64,000 nucleotides of DNA from Lethocerus indicus. Its lineage: Eukaryota; Arthropoda; Insecta; Hemiptera; Belostomatidae. The stretch spans positions 8,310,925 to 8,374,924 of the forward strand of contig JACDQD010000003.1 of NCBI GenBank assembly GCA_019843655.1. The letters run 5' to 3'. How positions within the stretch are numbered: the stretch's first letter is position 1; every line of letters begins with the position of its first letter. Position numbers and translations under genes: made by a program. This document shows, in pieces, positions 28,062 to 43,000 of the stretch. Below the pieces are notes generated by a model. That model did no database searches and had not been told where the DNA came from. It was given only the letters and a program-made list of their open reading frames with translations.

Positions 28062-31000
28062 AGGAGGAGGAGGATCTCCTAATAGAATGGAGTGTGCTAC
28101 TAACATGATTACCTCGGGCTTTGAATATTTGATACCCGCCAAAAGTTAGAGCCCTGTCGTTCCCTAACCCCCGCACCCGCACTCGTCCCCCGGCCCCCGC
28201 ACCCGGAATATATTTCCCGCGGAGGGTGGAGAAAATGAACTTTCTTCTACTATGAAAAATGTATATAGTAAAGTTTTGTTTAAAAATTCTATCAAGTCGC
28301 TTCCCCGAGACGAGATAGAGGGTGGGGCGGCAAGGAGAGGTTATTGCATCACGGCCGAGTTCTCTTCCACGTTATACGCTTTTTTTTTAGCCTCCTTTAC
28401 AAATAAATTGAATTCCATTGGCCGAGGAAGTGAGGCGGGGGCGGCCTCGGGGTTTTTTATGTTTTAAGTTTTATGCACTTTCCCTTTGATGGTATAAAAA
28501 TATGATAATTCGCTCAGGGAGGCCCTCCCCGTCTCCCGGGCTAAGGGGAAGGGTGAAGATTTTTTCATCCTTCTCGGTCCTCCCTTACACCCCCTCTACC
28601 CTCTCACTGCTCACCGTGGCTCGCTATTAAATATTTTTTCATCCCTCTCTCCCTCCCTCTTCTATCTTTCCTTTTATTAAATATTCATGATAGCTGCGAG
28701 TGTGGGCAAGATCTGCGTCCCCCTTGATGAGCCCTAATTTGTAACGCTTAGAGATGAGAACCGTAATTACCTACTGGCCGTCCCTCTCTATCCATCTCCC
28801 TACAGTATCACTGCACCTCTTTCTCTCTCCCTCTTGCCCTCCTTCTCTAGTTAACATAATCCGTTTAGTGTCGATCCTCTGCCGGTCTAGTTAATGCGAC
28901 GGCGGCGGCGGCGGCGTCGGCAGCTCCCTGCCCGCTCCCCGAGGTGACTCCATTAGGATTAATTAAGACCGTCATAATTTTATATAAATCCTTCAGACGT
29001 GTTTCCACTGCTACCCGACGACCGCTCACACTCCCGCTCTTCAAATCGGGAGTCGGTTCGCATTTCACCGCCCCCCTCGTGTCCTCACTTTTACGTCATT
29101 CTGGCGCGAGACGCTTTAATTCCAAGTATCAGTGCAGTGATGCACCAGGTTCTGGCAGAATGTTTACATTTCAAAGTAATAATAATGAATGATCCCAGTA
29201 TGAACACGGTATGAGCCAAGGAAAATCACGCGGGCGCTAATCATTTGCGATAGACGTAAAACGTTTTAAAGTTCTAACCGGAATTCCATACGAGTATTGC
29301 CGCGGCTAAACGTATTTAAAAGCAATGAATACACAATGGGGAAAACAAGTAAACCCAGTCGGGAAATGGAGACGCGATAGGAAACTTGTAAATGGTTCTG
29401 TTCGGCAATACGGCCGAGTTTAGGAAACTTCAATTCGGCAGTTGTTGCGAATCGCGCAACGGAAACAATCCGGGAACAAATCCCCGCGATCCCCTTTTCT
29501 CGGGCGACGCTCTTTCGGCGAATGCGTAGCGAGAGCGTCGGACCCTAGCGAGATAGCCGAAATGCGATAAAAGTATACAGGTATATAGAAGGGGAGGGGA
29601 CAGGGGCAAAACCCGTAAGGTCTGAAATGGAACTATAATACAGTTTTCCGCTGGGAAAGTTGCCGTCGCCCTCTCACCGAGCCCCGGGGTAGAGGAGACA
29701 CCTTCCACGAACTGGAAGACAATTCGAGACGAATTTACAGCCGCTATCTGCCCCCCAACCCATCCAACTCTTCACAGTTCCAACGCCCCAGTCACATTCC
29801 ATTTCGCTGTATCCGCCACCCTCACAATTTAGTGCGATTGTTCCCCAGTTGGGCCGACTGCGCTTTTCTTTTCACCCGCCTTTTATTTTCGACTCATTCA
29901 TTATCGTCGCCTTCATTCAGATACAAACAAAAATTTTGATAAGGCCTCAATTGGTATATTAGAGAATTGTAAACACTTTTTTAAAATAATAATTGGTCGA
30001 TTTTTTCTGACTGAAGTAAACATCGCAGCAAAATTTCGTAGCTGAACACGGTATGAGCCGTAGAATGTTATATATTTACCAGCTATTTTTATTTCGTGCA
30101 TTCAAATTAATTAGTAGATTGATAGTGCGTGACGGTAGGATAAATAAAGCGCCATGTTAAACTTACCCGTCGGCGGAAAATGGGGAGAATAGCGCTGCCG
30201 GGAATGTGGGTGTTGTAGTTGTGGTAGTACTGCTTGTCGTCTGGAGCCTGGGCGTCGACGATTCCGAAGAAACTCCCGGGCTTACGCCAGACCTGGAAGT
30301 GATACTTTATTTAAATTCAACTTCTTTGTCAAGCCATAAAAATTGCGAATTTTCCGCATACAATTTTTCAATGATAGACTCGTTTCCGATAAACCATTTT
30401 GCCCAGGTATATCTATACTTGGCTTTTGAAGATTAGCCGAACGTAGCGTATAACAATGAGCCGGGCGGGGTAAAGCGATTGTGTGTAGTTGTGTAGCGAT
30501 TGCGGTAGACAATGTCGAGCGGATTAAGTGAGATTGTAAAGGGGTGGGTTGGTCGGGGGCAGGCGGCTGTGTGCTAATAACGATATGGCCCGGGGGCGAA
30601 GCGGGGTCTCCCTCATCTGGAGGCCCAGTCAATAATCCTGTTGAATATTTGATGAGCCGGAGAAGACGGAGGCGCCTTACGCCATCATGGATCACCCCGC
30701 CGCCCCGCAACACCCCGGCAACGTCCCGGCCACGTTTGTCATTATACTCCCAACCTCCCAGTAACACCCTCCTGACCCCTACTTACGGAAATCTAATTAA
30801 GGGGACTAGTTTCAAAAATTTTCAACTCTTTCCAGTGCTTTGATTTCAAAGTAAATACGAGGGCCTCTATTTTGGAGTTGCACAATAACTCTAACCGACA
30901 TTTCGCACTCTTTATTAATTACGCCAATTTGGCAATGTCTCGAAAATATTCTTCTTTCAACTGCCCCATATTGTCGCGCTATCTGTTTGCCAACTGCGAT

Positions 31001-34000
31001 AAAGGGAATTGGTGTCTTACTTTGGGCTGAAGGGGGGTACGGACTCCGGTGTCTGTACCCTGGCCGACTCTGGACTCCTGGCGGCGGACGACTGCTCCTC
31101 CTCGCCCCCGCTGCTGCACCCGCCCGACCCCTCTTCAACTGTCACCTGCAACATAGTCACACATTTTATGCCCCGATTCATTAGAAAATACGCTTTAGGA
31201 TCTGTAGCCAGGTCGTGATCACCAGTACATTTAAAATCACTACTACTAAATCTTACAGAATTTAGTTTGCATATACGTGCGTTGTAAGTTAAGTGTGTTG
31301 GTTCGTGAGGTTTAATTGTTTAGTTATTAGAGATTAGATATAATAAATTGATATATTAGATATAATAAATGAATTTTTATATTTACTTATACCTACTAAA
31401 TAATGTATTTAACTCTAATAAATGCGATGGTGGATTCCGTATTAAAACCTCTGTAGTTAATCTTTCAGAACGATTCTCTGGTTTGTATGATAACTAAGGT
31501 TTTCTATTACAACTTGGGTTGGGAGGGATTTGGTTAATCGGCTTAAGTCTTTCACGGATTATCGGTCAAATATATATTTGATCACACAACTGGTCAACTA
31601 TTAGGCTCTGACTTCCAAATATATGACCTATCTGGTATTGTGTATTTACGCTCATAAAATGTTTCCGTTTGATCCAAAATTTGTGGAAAAAAGTTCATTT
31701 TTAGTAATCTAGTTAATCGATGCAAGTGCACCCAATGAACTTTAGTTAAGTACATTTCCGCACCACCCTCATGGGGCGCTAGTTTATCGGTACAAGTGCA
31801 CCCAACGAACTTTAGTTAAGTACATTTCCGCACCACCCTCATGGGGCGCTAGTTTATCGGTACAAGTGCACCCAATGAACTTTAGTTAAGTACATTTCCG
31901 CACCACCCTCATGGGGCGCTAGTTTATCGGTACAAGTGCACCCAATGAACTTTAGTTAAGTACATTTCCGCACCACCCTCATGGGGCGCTAGTTTATCGG
32001 TACAAGTGCACCCAATGAACTTTAGTTAAGTACATTTCCGCACCACCCTCATGGGGCGCTAGTTTATCGGTGCAAGTGCACCCAACGAACTTTAGTTAAG
32101 TACATTTCCGCACCACACTCAAGAGGGCGCTAGTTTATCGGTGCAAGTGTTAAGTACACCGCACCACCCTCATGGGGCGCTAGTTTATCAGTACAAGTGC
32201 ACCCAATGAACTTTAGTTAAGTACATTTCCGCACCACGCTCAAGTGTGCGCTAGTTTCACAAAAATAGTTAGTTGAGTGCACCGATTAACTAGATTACTA
32301 AAAATAAACTTTTCTCAATAAATTTTGGGTCAACAGGAAAACTTTTATGATGATATACACAATACCAGAAAGGTTTGACTTGTACTAGTACAAGTGACAG
32401 TGGTAGTGCAGTGAGGATGCCCAAAAACATCCAAAGCGCCAAACTGACTAACACCGCTACTGAAGATGGCGAGCAGCCGAAACCGGTCTAACAAAAGACC
32501 AAATCAACAAGAGGAGACAGAAACACACGAAATATACAACAACTGTGAAGATTAAGCGCTACAGTTTACCTCGAGGGTTGATGAATCGTCAATCTTATCA
32601 GTGAATTGCCTGCAGGTTAAATAATTGATCCGGGTTTAAATCTGTTAATTCGTGGAGCGAGGTGCAGGTGCAGGCCGACGCGCCGTAGACGTCCTAATTC
32701 ATCAGAGATAAGAGCCCGCCGGAAGGGGCTCCATTCCAAATTATTAATCGCATTCCTCATCGCGGAATCATCATTAAAGGAGCACCACCTTCCGCCTCTC
32801 CCAATCTCGTTCTCTCTACCCTCCTCTGTCCCTCTCCTCTCTCTCTCTCTCTCCCTCTGCTCCGTTTCCGTCTCGCCCGTCTAATGTATTGAAGCGGGTG
32901 AAGGGGAGAAAGAGAGGCGGAGCGAGAGAACGGAACATGAGGGAGAGAGAGAGAGAGCTGGGAGTGAGCCTGGGTAGGCATCGGCACCCAGGTACCTACC
33001 GCTAATTGTTAATAATCGTTAATATCCCAAGCACGCATTGCTCTGCCGCGGTGGCAAACTGCTGTTTGTCAGCGTTCCTCCCTAATTAAACAACGCATAC
33101 CGGAGGAAGCGAGTGATTGCAATTATTCATGTCGCCTTGAGAACCCACCCGTAATATTTAACAATGAATTTCGTGAGTTTGAACAATAATGTTATAATAT
33201 CACATGTAAGGACCCGCGGGTGAAATGTAATCATTTCTATATCGAGATTTTTGCCTGTCACATCTGTCGATTTCATTTTTTTTTCGAAGTGTAAAGCCGG
33301 TGTATAGTTAATGAACAGCAATATAAAAGAGTAATCCAACGGGGTGAGAAAACCGAAATCCAATAGACTTAATACATCTTCTTATTTCCTGTATTTATGA
33401 ACGGAATTAAAAATGCTCGGTGTTTCAGGGTACCGGAATTTGGTTAACCGTAAGGACCAAAAAAATGAGTGGTTCTCAATCCATATTCACCGTACGGATA
33501 AATTCGTACGAGACGTTACGGGCTCCAATCGCGATTACATATAATACCGGGGGCTCTCCCGTCTCGGTAAAAGCTTCTTGGCAATTCTTGGAAAAGCGTT
33601 ACAAATGTTACAAAGGCTGACGAACGGCGGCTTTCAGAGGGTCGGGGTACGTCTCCAGTTAGACTCCGAAGAATGAAAAATCGACGCAGGGAAGAGGTGG
33701 TGGTTGTGGGGCGGTGGCGGGGGCGGGGGGTAGTAGCGCCCGGGGGCGGAGCCGCCCATATATTATGCAAAGGAGGCTGGCCGCCCTAATAAAATAAAGG
33801 ACGGCTCTATTTGTATCCGAGCGGTTGGCAAAACTGAGTCCGGCATGTTTTTTTTGTCCCACAACCCACCAACGACGGGTCAGTTTGTTCCCGACACTTT
33901 GCCCCCAACCCACACACAACCCTACAAGAAAATAAATTCGCCCGTCCTACTCTCCCCTTCTGGGCGTTCGAAAACTTATTTAACATATTATACAAAACTT

Positions 34001-37000
34001 AGTCCTTTCGGATTACCGACAACTACTTTTCCGCATAGAATTTATAATTATTTTAAATTTGCAATCGAAGATACATCCGATTCCCATCAAAAGTACCGAG
34101 AAAAGGTTCTGAATCAGGTCAGATGCCCATAATTAATTAGACTAGGCTAGGGAGGAGGTTTGAGGGAAAACTCCGAAGTTCCGGCGAAAACGCGTCAGAC
34201 CCGGAGTTCGATTCTCCAGTATGTTTTACCATTCCAGTAACTTCATTTATTATTACATAAGTTTCAGTAGGTATACGGCAATCATCATTACCTCAGGATT
34301 TTCGTTAAATACTTTGGCATTTATTTTTTTATAATATTACTCCAGATAAGTACAGTGAATGGAAAGAACATTGCGGGATCGTAAAGGATTTAAACAATAA
34401 ACTACAAGTTTATCGTAACGTCACTTATGATATTAAATGGGCAACCGTCAGGAGTCATACGCAGTGACCTTAAATTGAATATTCGCCTCTTAATGGGTAC
34501 TCAGTATTCAATGCTCCTACTCCAATTTGTACGGAGGAATGATGTCAGAACGCGACGGAGCCCCAATACGGCAATATTTCACCGAGTTAAAAAAGGAAAC
34601 GAACGCCCCATTTCTCGGACTCGGCCGACATGAATATTCCATTAGGAGAGGTCTCCCTTTGTTGAAAATAAAAACCGCCGTATTTTTTCCAACGCTGTTC
34701 CTATCGTCATCAATCTAAATGCATCTCCCGTATTACTTACTTCTCGGCCGGGCAAAGGCAGTACAATTGCTCGGTACAAGAGGCCTGGACCGCTTTCAAT
34801 AGAAGAAAAACAGTTTTTTATGACTGCGCACTTTTCCCCGATTCGTTCTCGCTCCCTCACCCCCTCACCCCTCACTCTCTCTCTCTATCTCTATCTCTCT
34901 CCAGCTCCGTCTCGACCCCGGGGCCAACAATTTATTCGCATGCAAATACGATAACGACCCGTAAACAAGATGGCGTCTGGGACGGCGCCATAGCTCCCCT
35001 CCCGGAAAAGCCGCTCTTCTCGATGTCTTCCTACGGGAACACCCCTTCTTCTCTTTTCACGCCCTCTGCCAATTTTCCCCCGTTTCTCTTCCGTCTCTAT
35101 CTCGATTCTGTCCGTCCCTCTCTTCGGTCCCCCTTTCCAGCCCGAGCTCTTGCCCAGGGCGTTTTTGCATTAATCGCAGATTTACTCCTCCCCCGACTTT
35201 CTCATCCCCGTACCGCTGAGGAGATTTCTCAGTTTTATTTTTATACGACCTAACCCTGGACAACAATAGCTTACAGTTCTTTAGACTGTTTCGTAATTAT
35301 AAACATTAGATTTCGTGTTGCCGAATGGATCCTGCGTTAAAAAATCTGACGATATCGACTTCCTACGTTTGCCTCTCCGTTCTCAGCGTTTCCTTTCCGG
35401 GACCGGTGTTTCTCACAGCGTTCCCGGAATAAATTATTTACTTACGAATCGTTTGTTTCCGCGGTTAATTCGTCCTAATTGAGGAGGCCGGTTATTCGTT
35501 AAAGGCCGGTTTTATAAACTGCGTCCATTCTCCAATTTTGGCGGCGTCTTTTAATTAAAGGCCGCTAAGCGTATTAATGGTCGACGGCGCTCACCCGTTC
35601 GTTCACACTCCGCCCAATTTTCGACCACGTTTTTATTATCTTCTATTTTAATACGACCAAATGACTATCCTTCTCCAACATTAAACAACGAACAAATGGA
35701 AAAGGTCAACAATCAACTTGACGGACAATCGTCAAAATATGAGGGAACCGACGATGGCACTTATGAGCTCATCACTCGTATACTTATTAACGTCCCGATA
35801 TTAATTTTAATTGTTATTAACGGAATGCCTAGTTTAATTATTCCTAAAATTGAAGAAAATTCGGGTAGAAAATTCATATCATTCTGAGTAGCCCACGAAG
35901 AGATAGATAGATATAGGAGCATCGATAGAAGTTTTGCATATAAAATATTGCGGAATAATTATGTTATTGCTCATATATAATGTATAATTAGATATTGTCA
36001 AGACAGAAAACATATTCTGTGATTGATCCAGATCCCACAATCGTTACAATAATCTGTACTGCTAATAGATTGGTGTAATTTACCTTGGGGTGATGGGGTA
36101 TCGGCGTGGTCGAGTCTCCGGAATCCGCCCTTGTGGACCTGTCCTGCTCCTCCCTCTTCCTCTGTTCCTCTTTCAGCCTCTCAGCCTTCCTCCATTTGGC
36201 CCTCCTGTTCTGGAACCAGACCTGAGGACAACAAAATGAAAATGGATCGTCATTCAAAATGTCCTAAGGTATTACCCTCAACCAATATATACTAAATATT
36301 GCGACGTTTTTTAATAATAGAAATTGGTTCTCCGGTATGAAACGAAATCACTCCGGACAAAATGTTAAAATTTTGTTCCATAATAAGTATTGAACGACTA
36401 AATGTATTCTTGGTATTGTATTAACCGTTATTTTATGAAGCGTTTTTTTGGCGATTTACGAGTTTGTATTCGAGATTAGAAAAACATTCGGAAAGGACGC
36501 ATGTAAAGTAGTGGCGGGCACCTAATGGGAAGTAATTCTTTAATTACAGTCCTAGAAACGAGAACAACGGACAATACTGGCGGTAATTGACCTGTCATAC
36601 CAGAGCGGGGTGGTGGGGAGAGGGGCCTTCGTTATTCCGCCGCTGTTCAGCGCTACTTGGACAAATTAAAACAGGAGGCGGATACATGGGGGAAGGGCGT
36701 TGTGTTGTGTTCTTCAGCCGGCGTTTGAACAAGGCCCGTGTCTCAGCCCCGGGGTCTAATCAAGTGACTGGCGCACGGGGGAATGGCCGCCGGAAGAAAG
36801 GGACGCCGGGAGGTGCCGGGAAAGGGGCACGGCCGTGCAGGAGAAAAGAGTGATAATTATTCGGTGTAATAAGGGGAAGTGGTAGCCTCGGCCGTGGAAG
36901 GAGGGCTCATTATTTGGGGCCTTCATCTATGCCCGGCCCCCGCCACCATTCTCGTTACCCCCTCCCGCCCCGCTCTACCCGGTTACCACTTCCCAATTAA

Positions 37001-40000
37001 CATTTGTGACACGTGGAATGAAAATAATTGCGTTGTTGTGTTTCCATTCCTTCCACCGTTCCCTTACGAAAGACGTACGACCGCACAATATAGTCGACTG
37101 CACGAAAGAAAAAAGTACTACTCTCGAACTATCACAGTAGGGGACTCGAGTGTATCGATTCGATAGCAAAATTATTTCTTGGTCTAATACAGTCGAGCTA
37201 CATTGAGTTTAATGGAGTTTTAGGTCAGTGGATAAGAATAAATGTATTTACTGTCTTCATTCTTCTTTATTCGACCTACTTTAGCAAAATTATTTGGTGC
37301 TGGAAATAAAGCTGTCTATTTACGCTATAGGGCGTGTTATTTATTTCCTGGCCTTAGTTTAGTTCAATTTTTAACGACAGAATATAAATGTTTTCTTTCG
37401 CGGACGGGGCCAGCTATATTAAAGTCAGGAGCGACTCATTACCGGACGGCGATGATTTTAAGTCGGGCCTTTAATCCGGTTTATCCCGCGAATGAATAAT
37501 TTCGGAGGGTCGTTTGAGCGGGACCTAATTGGGGTGGGAGTCCCCTCTGCCTACCCCTACCGCCGGGTAATGCCCGCGAGCTCTGCCGTCGACGAAAACG
37601 ATACAATGTGTATAGATAGGTCCAGTGTACACAGATAGGCCGAGGGGGTTGATTCGGTTACCGGCGGGGGTTGCGGTCGGGTCTGGGCCGCCGCCATATG
37701 TGTGGTCTGCGTTAAGCCCTCTTTATTCGTCCCGCATCTGTTTGGATTTCGCGTGTTTCGGTGCTCGGCCGGTGTTTGCCCCGTGCGGGGGCAAATCGCC
37801 CTGTTTGTTCTGTTCGCCTTCCCTGTGGCGCCATTTTTCCGCCCCCCCCCCGCCCGATTATCCCCCCGCCGCCGCCCTCCGCCGATCCAGCCGCCCGGTG
37901 ATTGTCGGACATTGTTTATTTGTTTGCATCGTTTGTTGCCCATTCAGGGAATCGCGTTTTCGGAATTGAACCCGTTTGAAAACGCGGCGGCTCGCGTTTG
38001 CGCTCGCCCGCGAAATTCCGTCACCCGCCGCTCGAATAATACCGCCTCCAAAGCGCCCCATTCCGGATTCGGTACACAGGTACACAGGTACTAACAAAAA
38101 ATAATATTTATTTCACGGGCGAATTCATTGGGAGGCCTCCTCGCGGCCGCCAAAAAACCCTACTATTTCAATAAGTAGAAAACTACAAGATCCTATTATT
38201 AAACAACAAACGCTATTATTCCCCTCGGCCGGGTATATAACCCGAAGAGCTTCATATTGCCAGGTGACCATCCTTAGAGATAAAACATTGTTAACTACCG
38301 GAATATAAACCGGGGCAGAAGGAATATACAAAATAAATAAACAACCGGGAAGGATTGTCCCTTTGTTGTTGAAGAATAGTTGAGGATTAGAGGTATTATT
38401 AGGCTCATTATTGCGACAACGGTTGTTTGGTGTGGGTGTGTGGAGTGGGCCTGAGTACTCTCGTGTCGTCCCGGCACTCGCCTCTCCTTCTGTTCGTTAA
38501 CTCCTGGCCCGGGGGCCCATCGCACCTCCACTTCGTCAACGCGCTAAAATCACAAACCGACCCACCCACCCACTGTCGCCTCTTCTTCATTTCACTTGTG
38601 TACACCCTCCCAAACACCAAATACTCCGCGGCAAATTTCCCTCGCATAATTTCAGTAGGCTCCATCGAAAAAAGTGCCCCAAGTAGCCGTTGAGTCGAAA
38701 CATTTCGGCTCCTACTTTTTTCCCTTACACGAAAAGTGGACCTAATATTCCTCCGCTGTTTCGTTTATATCTTTCGTCTTTCTCCAAATGAAAAATATCT
38801 ACGTATAACATCCATTCTGTCGGGATGTTGCGCCTCCACCCGCTGATATGCTGCACCGGTTTCGGTTACGCGTTACCGTTAGTAACATGCCCGAGTCCCT
38901 CACTATTCTACTGAAGCTATGCGGGTCTAGCGTGAGACCGAATCGTTATTGTTCTTATACTTAATTCGCAGAAATTATTCTTTCGAATACCGTTACGGGC
39001 GAAAGCGAGAGTTTAAATATCGACAATATCAAGTATTCAGTTAAATGCGGGAGTCGTTTTGACAGTCCACAAAACAATGATACCGGGAAGGACCGCTATT
39101 TTGATCATAATTCTCTCTTTATTTCGACAATAACCTTTATCCCGTCGGGAGGCTATCGGGGCCGGACTTGAAGGGGACTCTAATAAATTGGCAGCGGGAT
39201 TTCGGTGGCAACTTCCGTGCGCTCTGGCCGGAGCCCCGCACAAGAATTGAATTCCGCCGGACAGTCATTGACAGTCGAACGGTATAAGGGAGGCCATTAC
39301 AGAAAGGAGGGGAAAAAGAAAGGGGGGCCCGATGGACCTCCATTTACTCAGACAGACATTTTCTTTATGTCCATTCAAACCGGCGTCTACTACGGAAACT
39401 GACCCCAAATATTTCTCCCGTTTCTCATTAAGTGTGTTATCTATTCCGATCAACATTTAAACAAACTTCGACCCTACTGGTAGTTATAAATAACGGAACT
39501 TTTCTACGAACCGGCTTGTCAATAAAGGACCAGGATCTCACCATACTTTAGGGATCAACTCCCTCCCTAAATCTCCTACAATGTTTCAGTAGATACTTTC
39601 CTATTCAGTTTATTAAGGATTGAAGTCTGAAGGATTTAAATAAGTTATAAATTAGAATTATCATCGGTTTAGCGCGGTCCTAAACCCCAGGAGGGGTTGG
39701 TCTTCGGTCGAGCTTCCGGGCGCACCACTGGGACACAATCTAAGCTGCCTTTTTTTTTTACTTTTTTTAAAGAAACAAAAAAGAGACTCAACCCCAGCAG
39801 ATCCTTAAGGGGCCGCTCGGTTGGGGAGGAAACCGCGGAAGGTTTACACGCAAGCCCCTTATTCAATCCGAAAATCCTCCCCCAAAGACGGCCTAACGAC
39901 CCCCACAACTCAAACTCGGGCACCATTTGCCGACGCGTTTTTTACCCCCGACCCCTCAGGCCCCCGGGGGTCGGTTGGCAATAGCAACAAATTTATTCCT

Positions 40001-43000
40001 CTCCCCATAAATGAAATTCGATACGGTTTAAGTTTACGACGTCGTAAACTTGGGCGTTCTCAATTTGCCTTATACGCTCTCACTTGGACGGCGATAAATG
40101 CGACGCAGTTTCGGTTGTATTTTAGTTTTATTACTGCAGCCGTGGCCTTATGCGATTTTATTTTCGGTCTACGTGATCGCCGGTGACTGAAATTTTCTTT
40201 CATTTACCCCTTTTCCCGGAACCCACTCTCATCATATGCCCATTATATTAATATTGGACGTCCTAATAAATATAACCTTTGAATATAGTCGCATGCAAAA
40301 AAATAATTCATTCCGAAATGAATGAACGGTACGAATTAACAACTGCAGTGGTTAGAAATTTCAAAGCGGTGTAATCCCAAAGCCGGTTTTACTAACCGGT
40401 CTCCAGGGGAATTCAGCAGGTAGAAGCAGGTGTACTCATTAAAATTCTCCCAGTATCGAGTTTATAAGTTGTATCATCAAGTTTGTTAAGGCCAAAGACT
40501 CTATAAATAAATAAATTGGGGAGCCTTGCGCCGTGCGTGTTGTGAGCAAAAGTAGTAATTGACTTAGCGGCAACTTCGTAAATTTAGTTGGTAAAGCGGA
40601 GCGGGCGTTTCTGCCCCCTGCCCTCCCTCTACCTATCCCCCTTACACGTGCCCTTCCTTCCTTCCTTTACCCTTTCCCTTTCCATTTCTACGTTTAATCT
40701 TCTACTTGTATCGTCTCTTGATTTGATTTCATTTACTCTCTATATATACGAAATAGACGATAACAATTTTAATATTTTATAAGCGTGTCCTAAATAAAAT
40801 TCTATTTATCTCTTTTCATCAGTTAAAATTGGGAACATAAACTTAAGTTATAGCCAGGTATCTTACAGTCGTAAAATCTCTATCCAAATGGGAAAGCGCG
40901 GTTGAAGATGAAGTTGGGGAGGCGCTACTGTTTACGTACATACAGGAGTACGTACCCACTTTAAAGTATAACATAAGAAGGTTCCGATGTATCGGCTTAA
41001 ATAAAAAATACCAGTAGTTCGCGTCAATAATTAAAAGGTCACCCCTCTGCACGTGTTCGTCTCGTCTCTTTGTGGGGGATGCTCGAAATAAAAAAAAATA
41101 AGAACCGGCCTAATCATAATTTGATATCGGTTCACAATTACTTCGTTGCATTAGTCCGCTCGGAATTAAGGCAGGGTGGAGGGATATAGATTAAAAATTT
41201 ATCCGAATAAAAACATCAGGGGGGTGGAAGCGTTCTAATTTATTTTTAATTTTCCCCTCCCGGCCCCGCCCCACCGGACAGAAAAAATGAAAATGAAAAA
41301 TCAAATTAACGGAAAAAGACGGTAAAAAGGAAGGTCCAATTAGGGAGTTGGGTGGTAGGGGGGGGTGGTAACTGTAACAAGCGGCGATTGCGGGGGTTAG
41401 CAACCCAATTATGATCGTTATCAATGCCCCCCGACGGACTTCTCTTCGTCCTCCTCCACCCGGGTTAATAACTCGATAAGGTCCGGCCAGAGATGGAGGG
41501 AGAGAGAGAGGAGTGATAAGGGAGAGAGGGTTGGGAGATCAAAGTGTGGCCGAAGAGCGGCGAGAGCGAGAACGAGATCAAAGTCCGGAAGGGTGCGAGC
41601 CAGAAAGGGAGAGGAAGACGGGACGGGGGGTGGTTGGGGGGTGGAATGGGATATTTTTCAATTGGAATCTAATGTGACAGCTAATGGGCGTCCCGATGCC
41701 AATAATTTGTCTTGAGCCTGGGGGCGGTGGCGGGGGCGTGGGAGGCGGCCTCCACCCCCCAACTCCCAGATGGATTTAAAATGTTTCCCCGCAATCCTCC
41801 TCTCCGCCCTCCATAATCCCTTCCCTTCGCTCCTATCCTCCCTCCTTCCCTTTCCCCCTCGGATCGTTGTGTCACTTTCTTCCACTATCTCTCAATCACT
41901 TATTCTATCCTCTTTCCTCCGTCCGCTTATTCCTATTTTACCCTCTCCATTTGCCAATGTTCGCCGTGCAACCTTTCCAGATTGTTCTATTAACGGCCGT
42001 AGATCTCACCTCTGGTGTCACCTAGCGATGAACTGGTCGATCCGAGTCTGTGACCGAGCGAGCCGAGATAATATATGGAAACTTCGCCCTTTTGTTCGGA
42101 TAACATCGGCAAGCCTAAGCTTAGCGATCGATGGAATCCAGGTTATTGGAGGGGCCACGCACACTTGTCTATATAAAAGCCGCAGAAAGAATGTGTTTTA
42201 AGAACCTTATCCGTTACAGCTCAGCGTCATTCGTTAAAGTCAATACTGATTTTTGGCAATTCAAACTGAATTTTACTTTTTCCTATATTATTTTCCTGTC
42301 AGTACTGATTCTCAATCGGAAATCGATCTTAATATTAGTGTAGTAAATAAAGTTAAAGGAATATACAATTTTATATTTCTTATATATGATCTTAAGAAAC
42401 GTTCAATTAGGAGCGTTCTTTTTAAAATTTGAAATAATTACCGTCTTCGAGTCGCGATCCAGCGGGGCTCGTAGAAGCCAAATTTTATTGTAAATTTCTG
42501 TAAACCTTCATTGATTTGAAAAGTGGAGTTGACCCAATCTAACGTCTATCCATTCAGACAAAATGGCGGTCTGTTTTGAGGATGGCTCATTCCATTTCAT
42601 TACTACCTTGTCGCATATTTGCCCTATGGAAGGGAAAACCATTCTGCAGTGTCTGAGCGAGAACGCCCGCCACCCCGCCCCCACCCTCCTTACCGGCACT
42701 GTCCCGGGGTATTCACCGGGCCGAGGGCTGTTTGTTTCTAGCCTAATTGGTTTTGTTTCTTAAAAAGGAGGCTAAAGGACGGCGTCGAGGTAGAGTACCG
42801 GGAAAACAAACGACAATAAGTCCTGTTCTTCTAATTACTCCGTCCTTCTCGTCTCTCACTACAATCTCTTATTGTATTACAAGCCTCCATTGTCTCCCTT
42901 CCCTCTCGGTCGGCCCGTACCGGCCGCCCCATCGCCCCTTCTCCCTCACCCACTCCACATCTTACGCAGCTTCTCCAATTATTTTCAAGTTGTATGCTCC

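Larger units (their letters stand above)
20560..30166 (-). other. Drgx intron 6
   Basis: 9607 bases, GT-AG. Contains a gtgccg-type hexamer repeat (25265-25300), CT tracts (22687-22702, 27135-27158), the long GA tract with GGA tail (27975-28073) and a 17-base exact repeat (29201-29217 and 30043-30059). No coding exon in a compatible phase was recognised. Confidence 0.8.
31146..36083 (-). other. Drgx intron 4
   Basis: 4938 bases, GT-AG. Carries E2 with array 2, CT/GA tracts at 32838-32853 and 32941-32957, and a tRNA T-arm-like scrap at 34190-34215. No other gene seen. Confidence 0.8.

Noticed and set aside
27784..28182. Ser-Leu and Arg-Glu repeat proteins
   Set aside because: Translations of the GA microsatellite in different frames.
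34190..34215. tRNA-like T arm (ggagttcgattctcc) suggesting a SINE
   Set aside because: No acceptor stem, D arm or anticodon arm can be built; similar weak B-box-like scraps at 3976-3996 and 5023-5037 do not form stems either.
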